Shown here: positions 1 to 7,115 of the stretch, piece after piece
How the letters are laid out: every line of letters begins with the position of its first letter
Numbering within the stretch: the stretch's first letter is position 1
Assembly (NCBI GenBank): GCA_016295665.1
Contig: JAEDKS010000060.1
Coordinates: 1-12,525 of the forward strand
Length of the DNA stretch: 12,525 nucleotides
Direction: 5' to 3'
DNA from: Clostridia bacterium
GTDB taxonomy: Bacteria; Bacillota; Clostridia; Christensenellales; Aristaeellaceae
Notes under the pieces: generated by a model
Seen by the model: only the letters and a program-made list of their open reading frames with translations
Database searches by the model: none
Told to the model about the DNA's origin: nothing
Position numbers and translations under genes: made by a program

Positions 1-647
1 AAGCCGTGCACCTCGGCGGTCTCCGCCGAGAGCAGCGCGTCCACGAAGGCGTTGTACTCCGCCTCGGTCATGGGGCAGTTCAGGTAATCGTCACCCCGGT
101 CATAGCGGCTCTGCCGGAAGATGCGCTCCATGTTCAGGCTCTCGGCGGTGACGATGGGCGCGGCGGCATCATAGAAGTTCAGCGTCCGCAGCCCGGGCAG
201 CGATGCGATGGACGCCGCCAGCGCGTCGGAGGTCAGGGGGCCGGAGGCCACGATGACCGGGCCCTCGGGCACCTCGGTGACCTCGCGCTCCTCCACCGTC
301 ACCAGCGGATGGCTGCGCAGGGCGTCTGTGATATGGCCCGAGAAGCTGTCCCGATCCACCGCCAGCGCACCGCCCGCGGGCACCCGCGCCCGATCCGCCG
401 CCTCCATGATGAGGGAGTGGCACAGGCGCATCTCCTCCTTCAGCAGCCCCACCGCGTTGGTCAGCCGGTCGGAGCGCAGGCTGTTGGAGCAGACCAGCTC
501 CGCGAACAGCGGCGAGTGATGGGCCGGGGAAGCCTTGCCGGGCTTCATCTCCACCAGCGTGACCCGGATGCCCTGACGCACCAGCTGCCAGGCCGCCTCG
601 CAGCCCGCCAGCCCCGCGCCGACCACCGTTGCGTGCAGCTCACTCAT
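1..647 (-). CDS. trmFO: TrmFO, folate-dependent tRNA (uracil-54-C5)-methyltransferase, N-terminal half (cut by left window edge)
   Basis: Flavoprotein that makes ribothymidine (m5U54) in the T-loop of tRNA, using methylene-tetrahydrofolate and FADH2; it acts in the cytoplasm. About 215 residues are visible of a family length near 435, and the gene runs off the left edge. The N-terminus has the dinucleotide-binding glycine motif VVGAGLAGCEAA (about residues 8-19), then VEMKP and the highly conserved AELVCSNSLRSD and NAVGLLKEEM stretches that identify TrmFO rather than GidA/MnmG. The start ATG at 645-647 lies in ATGAGTGA, so it overlaps the topA stop by 8 bases. A weak GAGG about 9 bases upstream suggests translational coupling to topA. 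It is the last visible gene of the dprA-topA-trmFO run, an order also found in Bacillus. I see no missing key residue in the visible part. Confidence 0.95.
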   Translation of the reverse strand, partial: MSELHATVVGAGLAGCEAAWQLVRQGIRVTLVEMKPGKASPAHHSPLFAELVCSNSLRSDRLTNAVGLLKEEMRLCHSLIMEAADRARVPAGGALAVDRDSFSGHITDALRSHPLVTVEEREVTEVPEGPVIVASGPLTSDALAASIASLPGLRTLNFYDAAAPIVTAESLNMERIFRQSRYDRGDDYLNCPMTEAEYNAFVDALLSAETAEVHG

Positions 648-2766
648 CGCCCTCGACCTCGCTCGTCTCCTGCTGCACCTCAATCTTGCAGCGGCAGGTC
701 TCGTTGGTGCACAGGTGCCAGATTTCGCCCTTGCGCCCGCGCTTCTCCACCATGTAGCTGCCGCACTGGGGGCAGCGCTCCTCCACGGGCATCTCCCAGG
801 ATACGAAGTCGCACTCCGGATAGCGCTCGCAGCCGTAGAACCGGCGGTTCTTCCGGCTCGTCTTTTCCATCAGGCGCGCACCGCACTTGGGGCAGGGCGT
901 TTTGATGTAGGTCTGGATGGGCATGGTGTTGCGGCAGTCCGGGAAGTTCGGGCAGGCCAGGAAGCGCCCGAAGCGGCCCATCTTGTACACCATCATGGCC
1001 CCGCACTTGTCGCAGGGCACATCGCTGGGCTCGTCCCGGACCTCCACCTTCTCGATCTGCTTCTCCGCCTTCTCCAGCGTCTCCTCAAAGGGCGGATAGA
1101 ACTCCCGCAGAATCTGCTTCCATTCCGTCTTGCCCTCCTCCACCTCGTCCAGCTGGGTTTCCATGGCGGCAGTGAACTCGGTATCCACGATGTCGGTGAA
1201 GTACTCCTCCATCATACTCGTCACCATGCGGCCCAGCTCCGTGGGATAGAGGCGCTTGCGCTCCCGGGTGACATAGCCCCGGGAGATGATGGTGGTGATG
1301 GTCTGGGCGTAGGTGGAGGGGCGGCCGATGCCGTTTTCCTCCATGGCCCGCACCAGGGACGCTTCGTTGTACCGGGCCGGGGGCTGGGTGAAGTGCTGGC
1401 TGCTCTCCACGTCCGTGATGCGCACCTCGTCCCCCTCCCGCAGCACGGGCAGGGTGGTCTCGGCGCTGATCTGATCCTCGTCGGTGCCCTCCTCGTAGAC
1501 GCTGGTGAAGCCCGGGAAGCACCTGTGCTCGCCGTAGAACCGCAGGCCCACGCCGTCGGCTGTCAGCTCGGCGGTCATGGTCGCGGACAGGGCGGGCTTC
1601 ATCTGGCTGGCGACGAAGCGGTTGTAGATCAGCCGGTACAGGTTGAACTGATCCCGGGTCAGGGAGGCCTTGATCTGCTCCGGCGTACGGGTCACGTCCG
1701 TGGGGCGGATGGCCTCATGGGCATCCTGCGCGTTCTTGCGGCCCTTGAACTCGTTGGGCGTCTCCGGCAGGAACTCCGCGCCGAAGCGCTCCGGAATGTA
1801 CGCCCGCAGCGCGCTCATGGCCTCGTCGCTGATGCGCACCGAGTCGGTACGGATGTAGGTCACAAGGCCCTGGGTGCCCTCGCCCTCCAAGTCGATGCCC
1901 TCGTAGAGCTGCTGCACCACCTGCATGGTCTTGGCGGTGGTGAAGGACAGCTTCCGCGCCGCTTCCTGCTGCAGGCTGGAGGTGGTGAAGGGCGGCGCGG
2001 GCAGCTTGCGCTTCTCGCCCGTGCGCAGGCTGGTGACCCGGAAGGCCGAGGAGCGGATGCGCTCCTCCGCCGCCTGCGCCTCCGACGCGTTGTGCAGCTG
2101 GGCCTTCTCCCCGTCCAGGGTGGACAGGTGCACCCGGAAGCGCTGAACCCGCTCCTCGCCGGACTGCGCCTGCGCGTCGATCTCCCAGTACTCCTCGGGC
2201 ACGAAGGCCTCGATCTCCTCCTCGCGGCTGACCACCATCCGCGTCACCACGGACTGCACGCGGCCCGCCGAAAGGCCCTTCTTGATCTTCGCCCACAGCA
2301 GCGGGCTGATCTTGTAGCCGATGAGACGATCCAGCACCCGGCGCGCCTGCTGCGCGTCCACCAGATCCATGTCGATGGGGCGCGGGTTCTTCAGCGCCTG
2401 CTGGAAGGCCTTCTTCGTCACCTCGTGGAACTCCACGCGGCAGGGGGACGCCGGATTGATGCCCAGAATCTGCGCCAGATGCCAGGAGATGGCCTCGCCC
2501 TCGCGGTCAGGGTCTGTCGCCAGGTAGATGGCGGAGGCGTTCTTGGCCTCCTTGCGGATGCGGGCCAGAATATCGCCGCGCCCGCGGATCGTGATATATT
2601 TCAGCTCAAAGTCCTTCTCCACGTCCACACCCAGCTGCGACTTGGGCATATCGCGCACATGGCCCTGACAGGCCTCGACCTTGTAGCCCTTGCCTAAAAA
2701 CTTGCTGATGGTACGGCCCTTCGAGGGGGACTCCACGATAATCAGCTTGTGCTTGGTTGCTGCCAT
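640..2766 (-). CDS. topA: DNA topoisomerase I (type IA)
   Basis: Relaxes negative supercoils by breaking and rejoining one DNA strand, which limits supercoiling behind RNA polymerase. The 708-residue protein has a TOPRIM domain at the N-terminus (IIVESPSK with Glu12; the acidic triad motif DPDREGE at 85-91). The catalytic tyrosine is Tyr304 in VTYIRTDS. Other family motifs are SAGRVQSV (167-174), QDAHEAIRPT (347-356) and ENGIGRPSTYA (477-487). Three four-cysteine zinc ribbons end the protein, starting at C585/C588, C625/C628 and C665/C668. I chose the ATG at 2764-2766 because GGAGGAAG sits just upstream and the protein then begins right before the TOPRIM strand, as usual. The frame stays open upstream, and an ATG at 2842-2844 with its own GGAGGG would add 26 residues. 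The gene lies 115 bases after dprA and overlaps trmFO by 8. Confidence 0.97.
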   Translation of the reverse strand: MAATKHKLIIVESPSKGRTISKFLGKGYKVEACQGHVRDMPKSQLGVDVEKDFELKYITIRGRGDILARIRKEAKNASAIYLATDPDREGEAISWHLAQILGINPASPCRVEFHEVTKKAFQQALKNPRPIDMDLVDAQQARRVLDRLIGYKISPLLWAKIKKGLSAGRVQSVVTRMVVSREEEIEAFVPEEYWEIDAQAQSGEERVQRFRVHLSTLDGEKAQLHNASEAQAAEERIRSSAFRVTSLRTGEKRKLPAPPFTTSSLQQEAARKLSFTTAKTMQVVQQLYEGIDLEGEGTQGLVTYIRTDSVRISDEAMSALRAYIPERFGAEFLPETPNEFKGRKNAQDAHEAIRPTDVTRTPEQIKASLTRDQFNLYRLIYNRFVASQMKPALSATMTAELTADGVGLRFYGEHRCFPGFTSVYEEGTDEDQISAETTLPVLREGDEVRITDVESSQHFTQPPARYNEASLVRAMEENGIGRPSTYAQTITTIISRGYVTRERKRLYPTELGRMVTSMMEEYFTDIVDTEFTAAMETQLDEVEEGKTEWKQILREFYPPFEETLEKAEKQIEKVEVRDEPSDVPCDKCGAMMVYKMGRFGRFLACPNFPDCRNTMPIQTYIKTPCPKCGARLMEKTSRKNRRFYGCERYPECDFVSWEMPVEERCPQCGSYMVEKRGRKGEIWHLCTNETCRCKIEVQQETSEVEGDE

Positions 2767-2802
2767 TCCAATCTTCCTCCAGCCATCTTTCCGAAAATCA
2801 GC

Positions 2803-2831
2803 ATTCCATTCCATTTTTACGAATGAATCAA
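2803..2831 (-). promoter_or_regulatory. Possible promoter for topA
   Basis: On the minus strand TTGATT (2826-2831) is followed after 17 bases by TGGAAT (2803-2808). Each box matches the sigma-A consensus at four of six positions. The stretch is visibly richer in A and T than the flanking genes. Transcription would begin near 2796, leaving about 30 bases to the topA ATG at 2766 and excluding the alternative start at 2844. The boxes are weak, and topA may instead be read from the dprA promoter. Confidence 0.25.
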
Positions 2832-2881
2832 ACAGGTCTGTCATCCGGGACAGCCCTCCCGGTTCTCCGTCCGCCCCGGCG

Positions 2882-3979
2882 TCAGATAACCGAATAGCGC
2901 TTGCCCGGCTCCGCCCGGACGAGGCCCGCCAGCTGCAGCATGGACAGCGCGGTGACGAGCTTCGGGGTTTCCATGCCCGTCTCCATCGCCAGCTCATCCA
3001 TGGAGCAGCTGCCGCGCTGCAGAATCAGATACAGCTGCTTCTGCTCCGGGGTCATCGCCGGCAGCGAGGCCAGCTGCTCCCGGGTGGGCGCCGGGTTGGA
3101 CAGCCACGACAGGTCCTCCAGAATATCCCGTGCGCAGTTCACAATGCGTCCGCCATCCCGCAGCAGGATGTGAGCGCCCTCGGCGTTCACGCTGCCCGGG
3201 ATTCCGGGCCAGACGAACACGTCCCGGCCCTGCTCCAGGGCATGGCGCACGGTGATCATGCTGCCGGAGCGCTCCCGGCACTCCACCATCAGCGTGCCCC
3301 GGCTCAGCCCCGACAGGATGCGGTTGCGCATCTCAAAGTGCGAGGCGTCTGCCCGAACGCCCGGCGGGTACTCGCTGAGCATCACGCCGCCGCCCCTGAG
3401 CAGCTGCCGCTTCAGCTCCGCGTTCTCCCGGGGATAGTCCACATCCAGCCCGCAGGCCAGCACCGCACAGGAGCAGCCGCCCGCCTCCACGCAGCCCCGG
3501 TGGGCCGCCGTATCAATGCCATAGGCCATGCCGCTGACCACGCACACGCCGTTGCGGGCCAGTTCCGCGGCGATCTCCTGGGCCGTCTCGCGCCCCAGCA
3601 GCGACGCCTTCCGGGTGCCTATGATGGTGAGGCAGCGCCCCTGCAGGCACTCCAGGCTTCCCCGGTAGTACAGCAGCACCGGCGCATCGTCCAGCGTGCG
3701 GAGCAGCTCCGGATAGGCGTAGTCCTCCAGATACAGGATGCCCATATCCGCGTCCTGCATCGCCCGGAGCAGGCTGTGCATGGCGCTGCGCTCGGCGCGC
3801 TCCTTCAGGATCACCCGGCGCTCCTTCAGCCGCTCCATCAGCGCCTCATCCCCGGCACAGAAGCTGTCGTAGATATGCTCCGCCGTACCCCACTCCTTCA
3901 TCAGGGCGCGCAGGAGCTTCAGGGGCAGATGCCCCGTCGTCAGCCACGCCCGGCAGCCGTCCTCCCGCGTATAGCGCAT
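2882..3979 (-). CDS. dprA: DprA, DNA-processing protein (RecA loader for transformation)
   Basis: In the known family, DprA binds incoming single-stranded DNA in the cytoplasm, protects it and loads RecA during natural transformation. This 365-residue protein has an N-terminal helical region (1-85) and then the Rossmann-like DprA fold. The fold shows TIIGTRKAS (118-126), SGMAYGIDTAAH (149-160), SEYPPG (202-207), FEMRNRILSGLS (215-226) and RSGSMITVRHALEQGR (237-252). A C-terminal winged-helix domain follows (about 308-365). The length is normal. The start at 3977-3979 is preceded by GGGAGGTG at a workable distance. It is the first gene of the minus-strand unit and is divergent from the exporter genes. 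DprA occurs in many bacteria not known to be competent, so transformation is not proven. No other competence gene is in view. Confidence 0.95.
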   Translation of the reverse strand: MRYTREDGCRAWLTTGHLPLKLLRALMKEWGTAEHIYDSFCAGDEALMERLKERRVILKERAERSAMHSLLRAMQDADMGILYLEDYAYPELLRTLDDAPVLLYYRGSLECLQGRCLTIIGTRKASLLGRETAQEIAAELARNGVCVVSGMAYGIDTAAHRGCVEAGGCSCAVLACGLDVDYPRENAELKRQLLRGGGVMLSEYPPGVRADASHFEMRNRILSGLSRGTLMVECRERSGSMITVRHALEQGRDVFVWPGIPGSVNAEGAHILLRDGGRIVNCARDILEDLSWLSNPAPTREQLASLPAMTPEQKQLYLILQRGSCSMDELAMETGMETPKLVTALSMLQLAGLVRAEPGKRYSVI

Positions 3980-4055
3980 GCGCTCACCTCCCGCGATTGA
4001 TCATCCTGACGGAAATCCCTTAAGAAAAACAGACTTCCCTTTCGTACAGTGAACA

Positions 4056-4084
4056 ATGCTACCACAGTTTTCCGGAAAAATCAA
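4056..4084 (-). promoter_or_regulatory. Predicted sigma-A promoter of the dprA-topA-trmFO unit
   Basis: On the minus strand, TTGATT (4079-4084) and TAGCAT (4056-4061) are separated by exactly 17 bases. TGG directly before the second box makes it an extended -10. Transcription would start near 4049, giving a leader of about 70 bases before dprA. This is the best minus-strand match in the divergent intergenic region. Confidence 0.5.
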
Positions 4085-4175
4085 CGCTCATTTTTGCATC
4101 GCGCACAAAAGCGCTTCGGGAACGAAAACCGATACCATTCCGCTGCCCCCGCTTCATTTCCGGTTCACACAGACA

Positions 4176-4184
4176 TGCTATGCT
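4176..4184 (+). promoter_or_regulatory. Possible extended -10 promoter of the exporter operon
   Basis: TGCTATGCT at 4176-4184 fits an extended -10 element (TGn followed by TATGCT). No good -35 box lies 16-18 bases upstream. Transcription would begin about 60 bases before the adaptor gene at 4252. The rest of 3980-4251 holds only the opposing dprA promoter and no convincing gene. Confidence 0.35.
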
Positions 4185-4251
4185 TGGTCTCGCTTACCGG
4201 AGCAGTGAAAATCTGCCAGCCGTGCGAGCGACAGAAAGGATGTTGGAAACC

Positions 4252-5112
4252 ATGAACAAAAAACGCATGAAGAAGCTCATTCCGCTGCTCATTGTGCTTG
4301 TCATCGTCATCGCGGCAGCGTATATATTCTTCCGCCGCGGCGATGCCATCAACTATACCGAGGAGACCGCCCGCACCCAGGACATCGACACCTGCTACAC
4401 CTTCTCCGGCAATCTGGAGCCCGGCGACGCGGAGGTCATCTGCGCCACCGCCCGGGGCACCGTGAAGGAGTGGTACTTTGAGGAGGGCGACCTGGTGGAG
4501 AAGGACGACGTGGTGCTGCTGACCACCGGCGGCACGAGGGTGAAGTCCACCGCGAGCGGCACCATCTCCGACCTGTACGTGGAGGAGGACGATTCCTTCA
4601 GCATGGGCGAGGCGCTGCTGCGGGTGGCGGACTACGCCCATCCCCTGCTGCACATCCGCGTCGATGAGTACGACGTGGCCGCCATCCGCAAGGGGCAGCA
4701 GGTGAGCATCAAGGTGCAGGCCACCGGCGAGAAGCTGACGGGCACCGTGAGCCGCATCGCGCAGGAGGCGACCGTGGTCAACGACGTGGCCTACTACGAG
4801 GCGGAGATCGCCGTGGAGGCCGGCGCCGACGTGAAGATGGGCCTGACCTGCGAGATCACTGTGCCCCGGGAGAGCGTGGACAGCGCCGTGACCCTGTCCA
4901 TGGACGCCATTCAGTATGACGACGACGGCAAGCCCTTCGTCTACATGTACGACCGCAACGACCGGCTGATTCAGCAGAACGTGATTCTGGGCATCAACAA
5001 CGGCATCATCGTCGAGATCCGGGACGGCGTGCGCAGCGGCGAAACGGTGCTGATTCCGCCGGCGGGCATGACGGAGCTGATGAAGCAGATGATGCAGACC
5101 CGCAGCCGCTGA
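4252..5112 (+). CDS. Membrane-fusion/adaptor protein of a MacAB/YknXYZ-type ABC exporter (HlyD/MacA family)
   Basis: Accessory protein of a tripartite-like ABC exporter, probably anchored in the cytoplasmic membrane and projecting outward. The 286-residue protein has a basic N-terminus, one membrane helix (about residues 8-27) and then a biotinyl-lipoyl domain. The two halves of that domain, around GTVKEWYFEEGD and GTISDLYVEEDD, are only about 30 residues apart. The long coiled-coil hairpin that Gram-negative MacA uses to reach TolC is therefore missing, as expected in a cell without an outer membrane. Beta-barrel and membrane-proximal domains follow. I chose the ATG at 4252, with AGAAAGGA 11 bases upstream. 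An in-frame ATG at 4240 would add only four residues and leaves the same motif no spacing. The ATPase gene follows after 12 bases. The substrate is unknown; antimicrobial peptides or a self-made product are possible by analogy. Confidence 0.88.
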   Translation: MNKKRMKKLIPLLIVLVIVIAAAYIFFRRGDAINYTEETARTQDIDTCYTFSGNLEPGDAEVICATARGTVKEWYFEEGDLVEKDDVVLLTTGGTRVKSTASGTISDLYVEEDDSFSMGEALLRVADYAHPLLHIRVDEYDVAAIRKGQQVSIKVQATGEKLTGTVSRIAQEATVVNDVAYYEAEIAVEAGADVKMGLTCEITVPRESVDSAVTLSMDAIQYDDDGKPFVYMYDRNDRLIQQNVILGINNGIIVEIRDGVRSGETVLIPPAGMTELMKQMMQTRSR

Positions 5113-5124
5113 GGAGGTTCGCCA

Positions 5125-5817
5125 ATGACTGAAACGATCCTTTCCATGAAGGGCATCATCAAGCGCTACCGCATGGGCGGCGAGGATCAGACCGTGCTGC
5201 GGGGCATCGACTTTGAGGTCAGCAAGGGCGAGTTCGTGGCGGTGCTGGGCCCCTCCGGCAGCGGCAAGTCCACCCTGATGAACATCATCGGCTGTCTGGA
5301 CACTCCCTCCGAGGGCACTTATGTGCTGCACGGCAGGGACGTGTCCCGGCTGGACGAGAGTGAGCTGGCACAGGTGCGCAGCCGGGAGATCGGCTTCATC
5401 TTTCAGCAGTTCCAGCTGCTCCAGCGGCAGGACGCGCTGGAGAACGTGGAGCTGCCCCTGATCTACGCCGGCGTGGGCACCGCCGAGCGCCGGAAGAGGG
5501 CGCAGGTGCTGCTGGAGCGCGTGGGGCTGGGTGACAAGCTGCATCACTTCCCCAACCAGCTCTCCGGCGGACAGCAGCAGCGCGTCGCCATCGCCCGCGC
5601 CCTGGCCAATCACCCCACCATCCTGCTGGCCGACGAGCCCACCGGCGCCCTCGACCAGCAGACCGGCAAGCAGGTCATGAACCTGTTCCACGACCTGAAC
5701 GAGGAAGGCAACACCATCATCATGATTACCCATGACATCGCCATCGCGCGGCATGCCCGGCGCATCGTGCGGCTGCTGGACGGCTGCATGACCGAGGGGG
5801 TGGCGGAGGATGCTTAA
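5125..5817 (+). CDS. ABC exporter ATPase, MacB/LolD/YknY type
   Basis: Cytoplasmic ATP-hydrolysing subunit that drives the permease encoded next. The 230-residue, single-domain protein is complete: Walker A GPSGSGKST (42-50), Q-loop glutamine near 94 in IFQQFQ, ABC signature LSGGQQQR (146-153), Walker B ILLADEPTGALD (166-177) with catalytic Glu171, and the H-loop His203 in ITHD. The motif pattern and length fit the MacB/LolD/YknY group (exporters with FtsX-type permeases). The GAGGAGG-like site (GAGGAGGTT at 5112-5120) lies just upstream of the ATG. The 3' end overlaps the permease gene by 8 bases (ATGCTTAA), so the two subunits should be made in matched amounts. Substrate unknown. Confidence 0.96.
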   Translation: MTETILSMKGIIKRYRMGGEDQTVLRGIDFEVSKGEFVAVLGPSGSGKSTLMNIIGCLDTPSEGTYVLHGRDVSRLDESELAQVRSREIGFIFQQFQLLQRQDALENVELPLIYAGVGTAERRKRAQVLLERVGLGDKLHHFPNQLSGGQQQRVAIARALANHPTILLADEPTGALDQQTGKQVMNLFHDLNEEGNTIIMITHDIAIARHARRIVRLLDGCMTEGVAEDA

Positions 5818-7006
5818 GGAAAGCCTGCGCATGTCCTGGAAGAACATCACGGGCAACAAGATGCGCACGTTCCTGACCATGCTGGGCATCATCATCGGCG
5901 TCACCGCCATCATCGCGCTCATCACCACCGTGCAGGGCGCCACCAATGAGATGACCAGCCAGTTCGCCGCCCTGGGCGCCGGCAAGGTGACCGTCTCGGT
6001 GACCGGCACCCCCATCAAGCGCGGCCTGAGCAGCGAGGACATCGCCCGCATCGGCGCCTGCGACAACATCTCCGGGGTTGACCCCGGCCTGTCCTTCACC
6101 CGGCACGTCGCCGCCGGGGGCACGCTGCTGGAGGACGTGTCCATCGAGGGGCACGGCAGCGCCTACTTCGATGACCCGGAGCTCATCGGGCAGGGCCGCG
6201 GCCTGACCGACATGGACATGAGCCGCTACAGTCAGGTCTGCGTCATCGACGGGGACGTCAAGGCCGCCCTGTTCCCCAACGAGAATGCCATCGGGCAGGA
6301 GCTGGTGATCTGCGGGCTGACCTTCACCGTGGTGGGCGTCACCTCCGACGACGCAAGCAACGATGTGATGCGTGCCATGACCTCCATGACCGGCATGTCC
6401 ACCAACGGTACCATCCTCATCCCCTACCAGACCGCCATGCGCGCCCTGGGCAGCGGCACCATCAACTCCCTGACGCTGCACATCGCGGACACCGCCCTGA
6501 CCGATGAGACCCTCAGCGACGTGGAGGAGGTGCTCAACGCCGCCTTCAACTACCGCGACGACGCCTACCGGATCATCAACCTGGACAGCCTGCTGGACAC
6601 CATGAACACCATGACCGGCATGATGACCACCATGCTGGCGGGCATCGCGTCCATCGCGCTGCTGGTGGGCGGCATCGGCATCATGAACATGATGCTGGTC
6701 TCCGTGTCCGAGCGCACCACCGAGATCGGCCTGCGCAAGGCCCTGGGCGCCCGGCCCGTGCTCATTCAGGTGCAGTTCCTGATGGAGTCGGTGCTGCTCA
6801 GCCTGATGGGCGGCATCGTGGGCATCCTGCTGGGCAACGTGGTGTCCTACGTCATCGCCCAGATCGTCGGCATCGGCTTTGCCGTCAACCTGGGCGCGGT
6901 GTCGCTGGCGTTCGGCTTCTCCGCCTCCGTGGGCATCCTGTTCGGCTGGGCGCCCGCCCGGAAGGCCTCCCGTCTGAATCCTATTGAAGCGCTGAGAAGT
7001 ATGTGA
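5810..7006 (+). CDS. ABC exporter permease, MacB/FtsX family (YknZ-like)
   Basis: Membrane subunit of the exporter. The 398-residue protein has the MacB layout: a first membrane helix at about 18-41, a long extracytoplasmic domain (about 42-273), and three C-terminal helices (about 276-298, 326-356 and 363-385). Hallmarks are the cytoplasmic motif SERTTEIGLRKALGA after helix 2 and the ending PARKASRLNPIEALR. MacB-type pumps are thought to work by mechanotransmission, moving the external domain rather than passing substrate through the membrane. Length matches B. subtilis YknZ as I remember it (about 397). Two methionine-rich patches (around residues 187-197 and 265-275) share a 14-base identical DNA string and are mildly unusual. 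The last codons carry the promoter of the following regulator genes. Confidence 0.95.
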   Translation: MLKESLRMSWKNITGNKMRTFLTMLGIIIGVTAIIALITTVQGATNEMTSQFAALGAGKVTVSVTGTPIKRGLSSEDIARIGACDNISGVDPGLSFTRHVAAGGTLLEDVSIEGHGSAYFDDPELIGQGRGLTDMDMSRYSQVCVIDGDVKAALFPNENAIGQELVICGLTFTVVGVTSDDASNDVMRAMTSMTGMSTNGTILIPYQTAMRALGSGTINSLTLHIADTALTDETLSDVEEVLNAAFNYRDDAYRIINLDSLLDTMNTMTGMMTTMLAGIASIALLVGGIGIMNMMLVSVSERTTEIGLRKALGARPVLIQVQFLMESVLLSLMGGIVGILLGNVVSYVIAQIVGIGFAVNLGAVSLAFGFSASVGILFGWAPARKASRLNPIEALRSM

Positions 7007-7012
7007 TATAAT
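6984..7012 (+). promoter_or_regulatory. Strong sigma-A-type promoter for the response regulator-kinase-synthetase operon
   Basis: TTGAAG (6984-6989), a 17-base spacer and a perfect TATAAT (7007-7012) are present. TGA before the -10 also gives the TGn extension. The TGA of the permease stop codon (7004-7006) is part of the extension, so the promoter is buried in the end of the upstream gene. Expected start of transcription is about 7018-7020. This would let the regulators be made independently of the exporter. Confidence 0.75.
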
Positions 7013-7018
7013 AGAGAG

Positions 7019-7048
7019 GGTGCGCCGGTGCAGGAGTGCCGGCGCACC
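7019..7048 (+). repeat. Perfect 10-bp inverted repeat at the predicted transcription start
   Basis: GGTGCGCCGG (7019-7028) pairs fully with CCGGCGCACC (7039-7048) around a 10-base loop that contains AGGAG. No T-run follows, so it does not look like a terminator. It begins at the expected +1 of the promoter at 6984-7012. It could be a 5' RNA-stabilising stem, an operator, or a site where a protein or small RNA binds the exposed loop. Confidence 0.7.
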
Positions 7049-7071
7049 TGACCATGTCACCATGTATGAGG

Positions 7072-7090
7072 CGCGGGAGCGATTCCCGCG
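7072..7090 (+). repeat. Second leader hairpin upstream of the response regulator
   Basis: CGCGGGA (7072-7078) and TCCCGCG (7084-7090) form a perfect 7-bp stem with a 5-base loop. It ends 25 bases before the regulator start codon at 7116. With the hairpin at 7019-7048 it makes the roughly 97-base leader strongly structured. It could affect access to the GGGGTG ribosome binding site, but no rival fold is obvious to me. Confidence 0.5.
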
Positions 7091-7115
7091 ATACGAAAGC
7101 CGGGGTGTGAAAACC

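Noticed and set aside
6..905. A 299-residue plus-strand frame at the left edge
   Set aside because: It runs opposite trmFO and the end of topA, both of which carry clear family motifs on the minus strand.
715..2697. A 660-residue open frame on the plus strand opposite topA
   Set aside because: It is an out-of-frame shadow of topA. Its composition (Leu, His, Gly, Ala, Arg rich) is typical of the antisense of a GC-rich gene, and the minus strand encodes an intact topoisomerase.
4109..4116. Palindrome AAGCGCTT in the divergent region
   Set aside because: At 8 bp it is too short to stand out, and similar GAAGCGCT strings occur in coding sequence at 6986 and 11301.
4049..4255. A 68-codon frame in the divergent intergenic region
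   Set aside because: It has no ribosome binding site, covers the predicted dprA promoter and runs past the adaptor start in another frame.
4165..6144. A 659-residue open frame on the minus strand opposite the exporter genes
   Set aside because: It crosses two real plus-strand genes, shows no domain and is His/Gly/Val/Leu biased. Long antisense frames are expected at this GC content.
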